A stretch of 32,757 nt of DNA, taken from contig KN805405.1 in NCBI GenBank assembly GCA_000818945.1, positions 324,017-356,773 on the forward strand. Reading direction: 5' to 3'. Below, piece after piece: positions 17,040-27,400 of this stretch (positions are counted from its first letter, which is position 1; each line of letters opens with the position of its first letter). This stretch comes from Schizochytrium sp. CCTCC M209059. Taxonomy: Eukaryota > Sar > Bigyra > Thraustochytrida > Thraustochytriidae. Made by a program: the position numbers and the translations under genes. Under the pieces are notes generated by a model. That model saw nothing but the letters and a program-made list of their open reading frames with translations. It ran no database searches and was not told where the DNA came from.

Positions 17040-19382
17040 TCATCATCATCATCGCCAGCTGCAGCAGCGCCCAGCTCAAGTCGTACAGGACAAATGCCGG
17101 TGTTGAAACGTGTCGAAAATGCAGAAGCTGGCGATCGATCGGCTACGCAAAGTCGGCAGTCCACTTCTTCTGCAACGTGCGAGTCTCGCAGCGATCAAGA
17201 GGTGAAACAAAGCTCTTCTAGCCGCACAAAGCGCCACGTACGACAGATTTCGGCATCTTCATCGTCCTCGTCCTCGTCCTCGTCTGCGTCATCATCAGTA
17301 CCTTCCAATTCATCACCCTCTTCGCCCTCCGCCCCTGCTAGATCGGCGTTTTCGTTCGAGCAAGTGTATAAGCTTCTCGAGGCTGCAGTGAAGGGCCAAA
17401 TGGAACCTAACATCCCTATTCGCTTGCAAGCATCACCCATTTGCACCGAGGTGACTCAATTTTTTGTACAAAACACCACATCGAGACTCACGGAAGCAGA
17501 ACGTCAAGAGTCTCTTGGCGATCCGGAGCTCTTGGTCGGCGTCAAGTATCAGAGCTTTTCGAATGGCGAAATTTGGTGGTCACCTGAAAACGGATCAACG
17601 CGAGGCGTTGTCGCACGCAAGATGAGCCGCCGCGTGCGATCTTACAAGTCGAACGCAAATCAGAGCGACTCGCACGGGTTCGCGGGGCGATGGTTTAGCC
17701 TCCTGAGTCGCGATAATGCGGGCGTCGAGGTGAAAAGAAGCAACTGTAGGCTATTTGTTGTGCCTGATTCACCTTCGCTGGTGCAATTCTGGCCGGACGA
17801 CGAGTCTGGACAAGCATCCGGAGCCAGCTCAAAGCGCCAACGTATCTCCCTTCCAACTCTTCCTGAGCGGGTCTCCTCTTCCTCTTCGTCCTCGTCCTCC
17901 TCGCGTCTCGCATCCCCTGTAAAGGGAATGTCATCAGTGAAACCGAGCCCGGCGTCTGCACCAACAAAGGGCGACACAGTCGATAGCCATGGTCATCCTG
18001 TGTCCCCTGGCACAGACTCGATGCAGTCTGGCGAGGGCCTTTCTGGGAAGCATGGCTCGAGTTTGTTGTCATGCATTTACAGCAAGGACAGCGGCGCGGC
18101 AAAGGACACCGTCCACGTGAATGGGGCGCTGCATGTTCACGGCGACACTGTCTTTAAAGGCGACCTGTGGGTGCGAAATCTACGCGTGCTCGGCACTCTT
18201 ACCGTGGAGGGCGGTATTAATGGACAGCTGGTGACGCCGCCAGAGGCTGCTGACTATGCCGAGTGGTTCGAAAAGCTCGATCCAAGCGAGGAGATTGAGC
18301 CGGGTGATGTGGTGCAGCTGCGTTCTCCGGAACAGAAAATCACAAAGGATACTTCAGGTCTCGGCCCCTTCCTTGTCGTGAGCACTACGCCATCTGTGGC
18401 GGCAGGTGTGCCGGAGGGCGTCAAGCGTCGCAGTGGTATGCTATGTGGTTTTCTGGGCCAGGTTCCCATCAAGGTGCAAGGGCCGGTTCGTTGCGGAGAC
18501 CTCTTGGTTCCAAGCGGAGACAGCGATGGGTACGCTGTGCAAGGACGTGTCTTTCACGCAAGCAACTACCAGCCTCTTGCCACAGCAATGGTGTCGTGTG
18601 GTCTTGGACCGAATGTGGTGCTTTCGTTTGTGCGTTGGCCTCATGACACGAAATGGAACGAATATCGCGATGAAGACAAGAACCAGCTCGCTTCGATCGA
18701 GCGTGTATGGGACAAGACTTTTGTCATGTCGGTGTTGTATCTCTTCAAGATTGTGGCACTTTCAACGGGCATTTATCTTCCTCGATTCAACATGGACATT
18801 TACTTGGTATTACTGACTGTGGAAATCGCGTTGACAGTCTGGGCACTCTTTCACTTCCCCAACTATTACGAATTTGCCTGGGAAGGTCGCATTTTTGAGG
18901 GTTCGTTGACGGTGAAATTGTTTGGATGCATCTTTTTACTGTATCAGCTCTTTGGTGGAAGTGATCCTGTGGAGCAAAATCAGGCGCTTACGAAGCGAGA
19001 TATTCGCGACGTTCTCGTGGACACAGCGTTTCTGTGTTACGAGATCTTTTCTGGCTGGGTAGCCATCAATGTGATGGCGCAGACACGACGAGCCGTCAAG
19101 GAACGATGGGATTCGGTCGACCCAGATATTTTATTCGAATCCGACTTTGAGCGCCGCAAACGCGTGCTGATCGGGAAAATCAGCAATTATTTCCGGGGAG
19201 AGTCGAAAGCAATTGCCAACGACGTGAGCACTCACCACAACCCTCGTTGCGGCGAGAAAGCGACCAAAAGTATGACTCAAACGCACCGCGCGGTCAAGTT
19301 TTTGGAGGCCTCGCTCGGCCTGGACGGCGTCCCGCAAGCTGTCGATCGCGGGACAGCTGTGCGCACCAAGAAGCTTGAATAA
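16449..19382 (+). CDS. MYRF-like membrane protein with phage-type peptidase-G2-like domain
   Basis: Predicted 977 residues, single exon. Start is the ATG at 16449 (MEEGDAGAFRAST); the frame extends upstream only to a GTG. Residues 50-75 are His/Gln/Met-rich. An acidic-hydrophobic patch at 150-170 (FDDEDMLGDFLMSDEGFLGD) looks like an activation domain. Poly-Ser tracts lie at 184-202, 269-283 and 476-485. A globular region (about 300-450) with LLVGVKYQSFSNGEIWWSPE and basic RKMSRRVRSYK is unassigned; SKRQR (461-465) may be a nuclear signal. Residues 554-597 are beta-stalk-like (VHVNGALHVHGD, NLRVLGTLTVEGG). Then ADYAEWFE (601-608), EIEPGDVVQL, VVSTTPSV and GQVPIKVQGPV resemble the peptidase G2 (intramolecular chaperone) domain of phage tail proteins. 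Three or four hydrophobic helices follow (757-775, 784-804, 818-836, 855-876), then a basic tail. MYRF-like release of the N-terminal part is inference. Confidence 0.85.
16996..17054 (+). repeat. In-frame TCG/TCA trinucleotide tract (poly-Ser)
   Basis: About 13 TCG codons followed by TCA codons encode a run of Ser residues (184-202) in the peptidase-G2-like protein. A coding microsatellite; length is likely to vary between strains. Confidence 0.85.
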
Positions 19383-19578
19383 CGCGTTGAATGCGTCTTA
19401 TTTCACTGTACCTGATGTTATGATTTGTTTTGTATGATTTGATTCGATTCGAGATCACATTTCCCTTGCTCTCCGCGGCACCGCAGAAAGACTTGTTCAT
19501 TGATCGTACAATGTTTCATTCGTCAAAGGGGACAACTCGCGAACAGCGTTTGTTTATGCGCCGGAGCAAGAGAAGGAA
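19383..19578. other. Short convergent gap
   Basis: 196 bp between the stop of the peptidase-G2-like gene (+) and the stop of the Ubl-BAG gene (-), so both 3' UTRs. It is AT-richer, with GATTTGATTCGATTCGA-like short repeats near 19436-19452. No gene is seen. Confidence 0.6.
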
Positions 19579-20614
19579 TTACTTTTGCTTTCGTGCTCCA
19601 TAGCGTTTGATGTTTTGCAGCTTTTCAATCGTCTCGGCGATACCAGCCAGCACAGTAGCCTTGCGCTCCTTCTCCCGCATGGGTACGGGACGATCGAGAT
19701 TGTGTTGCACGTTTTGCAGACGGTCAATAGCGGCAGCAAGCTCGAGAGAAAGCTCAGTAGCGTCAGCGAGACGGTGACTCAGCTGCTTCTGGAGCTTAGT
19801 CATGAGACTTTGTGCGCGTTGAAGCTCTTCGTCAGCAATTGCTAGATATGCTGCACCATCCTCGGCAATGTGGAAACCGGCCGAGAAGAGAAGCCTGCAA
19901 TACTCAGAGACAAGTCAGTGTCAAAAAAAATTAACTCACGCCGCTCTCATGACGACAGTAAACGAGTGCAACTTACATAGCTTTTCCTGGACCTGGGGCG
20001 GTGAGACCGCAATCTCTAAGAGTGCTCTCGTTGGCGCGGACCTTGGACTTGACGAGAAGGCGCTGTTGCGCCACAGGCACACCGAGTCGACTTTGCAAGT
20101 TGAGCTTGATATCTTCAATGGTCCATTCTTCGTGTGGCGCGACGACCTGGAAGACGCGCTTACCTTGTTGCACGTTGACGAGCACAGCGCCGGCGTCTAG
20201 CTGCGACACGTCGATGGTTTCCTCTTCTTGCACACCTTGGTCAGCATCATCATCATCGTCATTGTTGTCCCTAGCCTCGTCTTGATCGTCATCGTTGTCT
20301 TCAGCGTCGAGCTCTGAGGATGGAAGTGGGGCATCAAGAACGTGGGTGAATCGCTCGGTGAGCATGATCATACCTTTGATGGTGACGTCAGCGCCTTGCT
20401 CGAGCTTTTTTCGCTCCGCGGCGCTCAGCACGTCTTGGAGTTTGGTCGCGTCTGGTCGTTCTTTGGCCTTGAGGAGAAGTCGTTGCGCTTCCACGACGAG
20501 ACGAGAGTCGCACTCGTCTCGAATGCGCTGTTTGAGCTCGCCAACAGAGGTTTCTGGCGCGACTGCGTCGACTTGAAAGCGAAGACTTTTGCACGCAAGC
20601 TTGACGCTGATCAT
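19579..20614 (-). CDS. Double ubiquitin-like BAG-domain co-chaperone (two exons)
   Basis: Predicted 317 residues from exons 20614-19977 and 19894-19579, with ATG at 20614. Ubl-like domain 1 is about 1-85 (MISVKLACKSLRFQVDAVAP, TSVGELKQRI). An acidic linker follows at about 103-128 (DNDDDQDEARDNNDDDDDAD). Ubl-like domain 2 is about 138-219 (AGAVLVNVQQGKRVFQVVAP, WTIEDIKLNLQSRLGVPVAQ) and is completed by the spliced residues AMLLFSAGF. A BAG-like three-helix region follows (about 225-317: LQRAQSLMTKLQKQL, LSLELAAAIDRLQNVQHNLD, KATVLAGIAETIEKLQNIKR). BAG domains bind the Hsp70 ATPase domain and promote nucleotide exchange; Ubl domains link to the proteasome or to partners. BAG1-like proteins usually have one Ubl, so two is uncommon. 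A DnaJ gene lies immediately upstream on the same strand. Confidence 0.85.
19895..19976 (-). other. Spliceosomal intron in the Ubl-BAG gene
   Basis: 82 bp on the minus strand, donor GCTAT|GTAAGT and acceptor ATTGCAG|GCTTC. Splicing joins AT with G to form a Met codon and keeps the frame open. Without splicing, translation stops at the TAA inside the donor, before the end of the second Ubl. Confidence 0.9.
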
Positions 20615-21015
20615 CTTCTTCTTTCTTATCCTACCACACTCTATTAGGTATCTGCGGCTGCTTTCTATCGTGCGTATGAAGATCGAGAGACTGGCCGCGG
20701 CCGCGAAAGCTCAGCGACCCGGCACACCTGTGGCCCTTGCGCACCGTCTCGTCCACGATGCACCTACGTAGGCCTAGGTATATTGAATTTTTGATCGCGA
20801 GTTTTCACAAGGAAATTTTGCCGAATCAAAAGAGTAGGCAGTAGGGCAAAATAGCCAGGGAAGACGTTGAAAGAGCACGATGCTTGGAGACCTTGCCTGA
20901 TTGATTCTAGGAATAGGCCTACGTACTAGGATCTTTGTGTTGTTGATAGTGAAAAAAATTATGTAAGCCTATGTGCAAATCATCATTCTACGTCAAGGTG
21001 AACGACATGGCATCA
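20615..21015. promoter_or_regulatory. Gap between DnaJ and Ubl-BAG genes with TAGGCCTA palindromes
   Basis: 401 bp holding the 3' UTR of the DnaJ gene and the promoter of the Ubl-BAG gene (both minus). It contains CCTACGTAGG at 20763-20772, which overlaps TAGGCCTA (20769-20776) and CCTAGG, and a second TAGGCCTACGTA at 20914-20925. These could be regulator sites; no known factor is assigned. Confidence 0.45.
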
Positions 21016-23313
21016 TCATGAGCTCTCGGCGCGTGCGCGACGCGACGCACTCGAGCTCTTGCGTGCCGTCGGGGGTGCTCCCATGCTTTTGTGATGCTTG
21101 GGGCGCTGTCTGCGCCCGCCCTTCTTCTTCTTCGGACGACGTTCGGCATAAAAGCGCTCAAACCATTCCTCGTTCTTTTGAAAGTGAATCACGAGGAGAG
21201 TGAGACGCGAGTGCAGAAATTCACGCTGACGCTGATCAGGAGCCTCGAGATCGTAGGATCGGTCGGCAGTGAGGATACTCAGGTACTTGTGCTCCTTGCG
21301 CAGACTGCCCGTGGCCAAGAGAGCTCCAGTTTGCATACCTTTTGTGACCTTTGTGACGTCTTGAATCCTGATACGCTTCATGTTCTCGAGCTCGGCCTCC
21401 GAAGGCTCAAGGTTGCGCTTCTTGGCAATGTGAAGCCATTCATGGTCAGTGCTGAGCCAGAACATGCGACGGTGCACAAACTGACGATCGATGAACTTCC
21501 ATCCGTATGGTTTGCGCGAGTGCGGGTGTTTGCGAATCGGAGTTCCAGAAACGATGAAGTTGATAAAGCTTTGCACGACCGAGGCGTGCACCTGGTACTG
21601 CTGAAGGCCCATGCGATCGTACAGTTTGCGCTCCCATGGATCGGAGAGACACTGGTATGCTTGTCCAATCTGAGTCGACTTCTTTTGCGCCGCGTCGCGC
21701 TCGGCGTCGTTGCCCTTGAACTTGTCAGGGTGATACTTCATCATCGCGCGATGATAGGCCTTTTTCAACTGCGCGGCCGACACTTCAGGGTCCACCTCGA
21801 GAAGTTTGTAGTAGCAGCCCTCTTCGAGCTCGCGCACCTGCTTCTGGGCCTTGGCCACCGCCTCCGCCTCTGCCTGAACGGCCCGAAGTTGCTCGTCTAC
21901 ATCCTTTTCTTCTTCCTCAATGTTCCCGTACGGGATGACTGAGTCCGTGTTGGCGCCATTCTCGCGGACAGCGGCGCCGGGCCGCGGGCGCGATTGAAAA
22001 GAAGCCTCGTCCGCGCCGTAAGGGCCGCCTAAACTTTGCAGGACCTCGTTAATGTAGGCCTCTTTGTCGAAGTCGGAGTCTTCGGACAGGGCGCGAGCGC
22101 GCTCTTGCATCCTGTGGATGCTCTGGCGGCGCTCCATGAGACTATCTGCGTACTCTTCAAGTTCGGACAGGAGGCCAGCGGTGTATGATCCGGCGCCATT
22201 GGGCCCCATACCGTCATATTCAGGGGTGAGACTCTCGTTAAAGCTGGCGTCCTTGCTGCCGACAACGCCGGGCGTCTGCGACGACGGAGCAGCCGGGTCG
22301 GCGTCGGCATCGTTTGACTCGGCCGTGGGCCCCACCATAACGAAGCCCATGGGCCCATCGCTCGCGGGGGCCGAGGCCGAAGCCGTGGCCGGGATCGAGG
22401 ACGAAGCAGATGCAGAGGCAGAGGCGCTTCCAGCGAGATCTCCATCCGCTGGCGCCGGAGCAATGTTCAAAGGACTGTCTGTACCGTTGTCGTCTCCCGG
22501 TGACCCCATGGGCGCGGGGGGCGAGCCCATCGAGTCTGCGATATGTGCTGCGGGGGCAAAGCTCGACTGCAGCGTGAGCTCGCGAAGTTCCTGGATTTGC
22601 GACTGCAAGACCTTCCACTCGGACTTGAGGCGAACCATGTGTTCCTCGCGCTCCCGCTGCAACTGGCGACGCGCCTCCTCAATTTCGCCCCAGGCCGTGC
22701 GAAGCGCGGGAACCTCGGCGGAGGGCGTCGTGGCGCTGCTCGAGCTGCTCGACGTACGGTCACAGTCTGCGCCATCCGAGGAGGGTGGATGGGCATGCTC
22801 GCTGGTTTGCAGCACGCGATCGGTCTCGAGGAGCTCGGGCGGCTTGGTCCATCGGGACTCCTTGGTGTGGCGGTTGAAAAAGTACGTGCGCCGATGCTCG
22901 GGCGAGTACACCTCGATCCAGACAGCGCGAGGCTTGCGTGCAGGCTTGCCGCGTTTCTCTTCGTACGAGGATGGCGGGACTTTGGGCGGGTCTCTCTCGG
23001 GTCCGGGCGTAATCGCGGCAGCGCGCCTCGACGATTTGCTGGTCAGATCTTGCTCGGGCTGTTGCTGCTCGGGCGCGGCATCTTCGTCGAGTTTCGCCTT
23101 GTTCGAGAGCGTCAGCAGCGGGCCTTCGGACGCGGGTCTCGTCCACGTGCTGCGGCGCGTTTTCTTGTTAAAGTAGTACGGTCGCTTGTACGTCGGGTCC
23201 AGCCCCTTGTACCACCCTGGCGGCAGGCCTTCCTTGCTCGGTCGTCCTGCGCTCCTGAACAGCGTCGCCGAGGTCCTCTTGGCAGCCTCCTCGCCGGGCA
23301 CTTGCTCCGCCAT
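21016..23313 (-). CDS. WW-WW-DnaJ-PH-like co-chaperone
   Basis: Predicted 765 residues. The ATG at 23313 is used (MAEQVPGEEAAKR); the open frame upstream has only a TTG. WW domain 1 is about 29-60 (GLPPGWYKGLDPTYKRPYYF, STWTRP) and WW-like domain 2 about 129-159 (first Trp region RAVWIEVYS, then TYFFNRHTKESRWTKPPE). A coiled coil lies about 207-250. The middle (about 255-380) is Ser/Ala/Pro-rich and disordered. A second helical region is 380-430. The J domain is 500-567 (CYYKLLEVDPEVSAAQLKKA, HPD at 528-530), so Hsp70 stimulation should be possible. The C-terminal part 603-712 has the pattern of a PH-like domain (FVHRRMFWLSTDHEWLHIA, KYLSILTADRSYDLEAPDQR, then an amphipathic helix). The tail is basic (RRPKKKKGGRRQR). 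WW domains bind proline motifs and PH-like folds bind lipid or protein. The specific role is unknown. Confidence 0.88.
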   Translation of the reverse strand: MAEQVPGEEAAKRTSATLFRSAGRPSKEGLPPGWYKGLDPTYKRPYYFNKKTRRSTWTRPASEGPLLTLSNKAKLDEDAAPEQQQPEQDLTSKSSRRAAAITPGPERDPPKVPPSSYEEKRGKPARKPRAVWIEVYSPEHRRTYFFNRHTKESRWTKPPELLETDRVLQTSEHAHPPSSDGADCDRTSSSSSSATTPSAEVPALRTAWGEIEEARRQLQREREEHMVRLKSEWKVLQSQIQELRELTLQSSFAPAAHIADSMGSPPAPMGSPGDDNGTDSPLNIAPAPADGDLAGSASASASASSSIPATASASAPASDGPMGFVMVGPTAESNDADADPAAPSSQTPGVVGSKDASFNESLTPEYDGMGPNGAGSYTAGLLSELEEYADSLMERRQSIHRMQERARALSEDSDFDKEAYINEVLQSLGGPYGADEASFQSRPRPGAAVRENGANTDSVIPYGNIEEEEKDVDEQLRAVQAEAEAVAKAQKQVRELEEGCYYKLLEVDPEVSAAQLKKAYHRAMMKYHPDKFKGNDAERDAAQKKSTQIGQAYQCLSDPWERKLYDRMGLQQYQVHASVVQSFINFIVSGTPIRKHPHSRKPYGWKFIDRQFVHRRMFWLSTDHEWLHIAKKRNLEPSEAELENMKRIRIQDVTKVTKGMQTGALLATGSLRKEHKYLSILTADRSYDLEAPDQRQREFLHSRLTLLVIHFQKNEEWFERFYAERRPKKKKGGRRQRPKHHKSMGAPPTARKSSSASRRARAESS

Positions 23314-24495
23314 CGTCACGGTCGCCTCGACACGGTTGTCTCGACCTGCGCAGGTCGGCCGATGAGGTCGATCGATTCCCTGATTAAAGCGGATCAATCT
23401 TCGAGCGCCTGAGCGCCTGAGCGCTTGAGCGCGGGCCCGAGCGTCCGGCCGAGCTGTCGTTCGCCCTTCCCCTCGCCGCCCTTCTCCCCGGCGCTGCGCG
23501 TCTCCTCGCCGCCCTCGCTCGCTCGCTCGCTCGCGCGCTGGTCGCGGCGGCGGCCAAAATGGACTGCCTGCCTGTGCGCGCGGTCCCGCCCCGCCGCGCC
23601 CGGGCCCCTCGCCGCGCCCCCGGCTTCGCCTGTCACGGTTCGCGCCGCCGCTGCTCTTCTTTCGCCCGCGCGCGCAAGTGGGTTATACGCCGCTCCGCAC
23701 TTGCGCCCGCGCTATAGTCGACTGCGGCCGCGAGCCGTGACAGGCCCGGCCTGGCTGAGCGTGCGTGACCTACTCTGTTCGAGCTGACCCGGGTCACTCA
23801 CTCGTCATTCACTCGTTCATTCGTTCATTCGGTCGATCGATCGTTCGGTCGCTCGTTCATTCATTCCGTCGCGCGGGAGAGCACGCACAGGAAGGAGCGA
23901 ATGCAAGAGCACGCGAGCCCGCACGCCCCGGAGGAGGGGCGGGGCTCGGAGAAGAAGGAGGGGCCAGCTAGCTGGCTAGCGACAGAGAGCGTCAGACAGC
24001 TCGGCATGCGTGCGCTTGTGCAGCGCGTGCAGGCCTCCGGCTGAAAAAGGACATTCTGCGGTCAGCGCGCCTCGCCGCTTGCGCTTCCGCCTAAGCGAGA
24101 CGCCGAAGCCGAGAGCGACGAAGACGCCGAAGCAGGAGAAGGAGCCCCCGCGAGATGCAAGCTAGCTGCGCTGCGCTGCTCGCGCCGGCGCGCCCGCCCG
24201 CACGCCCGATCGCTCGCTCTCTGTCGCTTGCAGTGGCTCGCGTGCGCGGGCGGACGCAGGGTCCTTCGGTCGCTCAGGGTGCGCAGAGGGGAAAAAGACC
24301 CCGCGTGCCCCACCGCGGTGCACACAGGTCCCGCCGCGATGGCGCGTGCACCCCGCGCTATGGGGGTAGAAAGGAAGTGAAGCCTTCCCCGGTGCAGGCC
24401 CGGGGGTGCGCGCACACACCCCTCCGGTACACACCGTTTTGGCTCGCCTGAACGCGCCGCTCTGGAGTGAATAGCGCAGGAGACAGTGGCGAGAG
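23314..24495. promoter_or_regulatory. GC-rich divergent intergenic region with tetranucleotide runs
   Basis: About 1.2 kb between the DnaJ start (-) and the CNB gene (+). It holds CGCT repeats (about 23515-23536), interleaved TTCATTCG/TCGATCG/CGTT tetramers (about 23798-23868), a palindrome GCTAGCTGGCTAGC-like stretch at 23967-23981, and a GTGCGCGCACAC run near 24405. The long minus-strand ORFs here are Arg/Ala/Ser-rich and look like composition artefacts. No convincing gene; it may hide the 5' exon of the CNB gene. Confidence 0.45.
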
Positions 24496-27400
24496 ATGGG
24501 GGCAAGCGGACGCGCGTGCTTGCAGTCGCTCACTTACTTACTTGGCGCGGCGCGGCGCGGCGAGCTGTAAAGCGGAAGGGCTGGTTAGGGCCACCGCGAA
24601 CGCCCTCATCTACGAACGAAAAAAGTGCTCGCTCGCACGCATACTCAACTCGCTCGTCCGCGTGCGTGCTTGTCGCGATTTTTTTGGCGCGGAGGGGGGG
24701 GGGGGGGTCGCGGCTGGTGCGCGCGGCACGAGAAGCAGCGGAAATACGTGCAAAGGAAGAAGCTTCAGCTACAGACGATACGAGCGAAGCGCATGGAGCA
24801 TCAAAGGCTGCGCGTGACCCAAAGGAGGAAGAAAAGGAGCTCGAACGAACCAAGGTCAAAGCTGAACTTCTCAAGGCCAACTCCTTTGTAAACCGCCTCC
24901 CCCCACGTCTCCAACAGGAACTCGCTTGTGCCGCAAAGGTTCGACTTGTGCACGAGGAAAGCCCCGTCATTCTCGAGCAAGGAGACGACGTCCACAAGCT
25001 GGCAATACTGTGCGAAGGTGAAGCCATTGTGACGCACAAGGCGGACGCTGACGACCGCCATGGCGTCGAGCGCCCTGTACGAATCGATCAGGCACCAGCG
25101 TCGTACGGAGCCTACGCTCTCTTGTCCGGGGATGAGGAGCAACCTGAGACAGTGCGTGCAATTGGTCCTGATTGTTTGTGTCTTGAGCTTAACGGCGACG
25201 ACTTTGACGAGATTCTGAGCAATCACAATAACGCTGGATTCGTACTCGAACTTCGGCGTGAGGCACGGCAGGCTGGTCTTCTTGATCGCGTCCCCTTGCT
25301 CTCCGGCCTTAACGAAATGCAAAAAGTCCAGATCCTACATGCCATGCGCGCCATTGTCTTTCAGGATGGAGAAATTCTCGCTGCGCGTGCGGCGCGCGAG
25401 GAAGTATTTCTTCTTGTAGTGAATGGAACGGTACGTGTCACAGACCTTGACGCTACAGAAGAAATAGAGGGGGACAGCTCCTCATCGATGCCCGCCCCAG
25501 TCTCACAAGTCTCTTATTTTGGTGAGTTTGCTCTCTTGGACGATCAACGAAATGCTCAAACCCTGATTGCCGAGGGAGAGGTAGTTTGCCTCTATATGCA
25601 TCGCCTCGCTTTTCTTGAGCAGGTTCCGCACCTGCGAAGGTTCCTCGTCGAGTGGGTTCAAGCGAGCGAGCGTCAGTCCGAGCGCAGGGCAAAGAGCCAA
25701 GAGCGGCCAGAGGATTCGAGCGATGCTCATGGTCCTCGTACGCATTGCTTTGATCTCGACAAACCGCCTTGCAAGTCATTTGCTGCAAGCATTGACAAAA
25801 GCGCTTCTGAGACTTTTGAAATCCTTGTGCCTGCAAGGTCTGAGGATGCAAAACCTCGACGCATGGCCTTTGAGTCCGTATATGAGGCTCTCGCTCTTCG
25901 CGTCTTCCACAAAAAGATTGTAAATAGCGAATTTGCGAAGACCTTTCAGATCGTGTCGAGGCGGTCTCAAGCATCCCCAGCGCTCAGATCACTGCGCGGT
26001 GAGATACCTGCCGTTTCGTCGAATCTTTTCGACGTTCTGGCCAGTGCGCAAAGGGAAGAGAAGCTACGAAAGAAGAAAAAGAAGAAAAAGAAGAACAAGA
26101 ACCAAAAGAAAAACAAAAAGGGAAACGCCATAGGATCATCCGCGGCAATCGCTCGAATCGAGACCCCTCTCGCTGCTACAGGACAGGACTCTGCGCTCTT
26201 GCTCCTTACAAGTCGCCTTGCACATCACGTGCGAACGATCTTGCAATCGGACCCTGAACAACGAAGTCAAGAAGATCTTCGCGTGCTGCATGGCCTCTTT
26301 GCCCAAAACAAGGTGGTGTCCCGCCTGGCACTTCGTCTCGACGCGCCGATCGAGCACCGTCTCTTTTCACACGCGCGATTTGCAACCTTTGAGGCAGGCC
26401 AGTCGCTATGGCAAGAAGGAGACGCCATGACTGGTGTCTATATGGTTTTGCGAGGTCAAGTCCACACGAGCATGCGTGAGCGTATCGGTACTTCGGGCAC
26501 AGTCGTGCCGAAACCTCTTGGAACAATATGCGCAGGCGGTTCTCTTGGCGAGCTATCTCTCTTGGACCCGGAACACAAAGTATACAGCAAGGCGCTGTAC
26601 ACAGCACAAGCACTCTGCGATACCGAGGTGCTTGTCCTTGATGCGCAGAGCTTTCATGCGCATTGTGTTCCGCAGGACCTGTTGCGCCAGCGAATTGCTG
26701 ACGTGAGCTCAATTGAGCAACTCTCGTGTACGCGTGGCGAGGCCAATTTTGCCGCAATCATGCCTCTTGCCTTCCAAATCGACTATGCCCACTTTCCCAA
26801 GGACTTTGTGTTTTCGCAGGCGGGAATTTTTTTCGAGCCTGGTTGGTGCCATTTCATCATGTCTGGCGAAATTGGCGTCTATGAATACAATCTCGATCGC
26901 CAGTGCTGGGAGGAGCTGTCAAGACTTGGACCCGGCGAGTTCATGTCGATCGCAGACGCCTCTCCAACGCTTGCCCTTGCCGCCGTCTCGTTTGTGTCAA
27001 CAAAGAAGCTCTCGCGTGCTACGCTTCAAGCCCTCGACGAGACAGCTGCTGCCGAGATGAACCAGGTGGCTACATTCCGTGCCCAATTTCGAAAGGCTGA
27101 CGATGTGCATGGGGTTCGGGCAAGATTAGCAGCGGCCAAAATTTGTCTCCCTACCTTTGTACAACGCCAGGGCGGGCCATTGCAGCGCCCCTCCATCGCA
27201 GCTCTCGCTGCCAGCACTCGGGCAAAGCATGCAGACGCCCAAGCATCCAAGGTCAAAATGTCGCGACTGGCACCATTATTCAAGGACGGCAAGGTACCGG
27301 ATCAAGATGGTTCGAGCGATGCCGGATCGCAGGATCTGACGCAGTATCCAGCAGATCCGGATCTGCAGCAAGAGCAGCGTCAACAGCAAGTTGTTGAAGC

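Noticed and set aside
15904..17106. 400-codon plus-strand ORF overlapping the start of the peptidase-G2-like gene
   Set aside because: Arg/Ala/Pro low complexity in GC-rich DNA, out of frame with the conserved protein.
23314..23397. N-terminal extension of the DnaJ protein
   Set aside because: It starts at TTG; the ATG at 23313 gives a sensible N-terminus.
23394..24533. Several Arg/Ala/Ser-rich ORFs on both strands
   Set aside because: They follow GC-rich repeats with no recognisable domain, and several begin at non-ATG codons.
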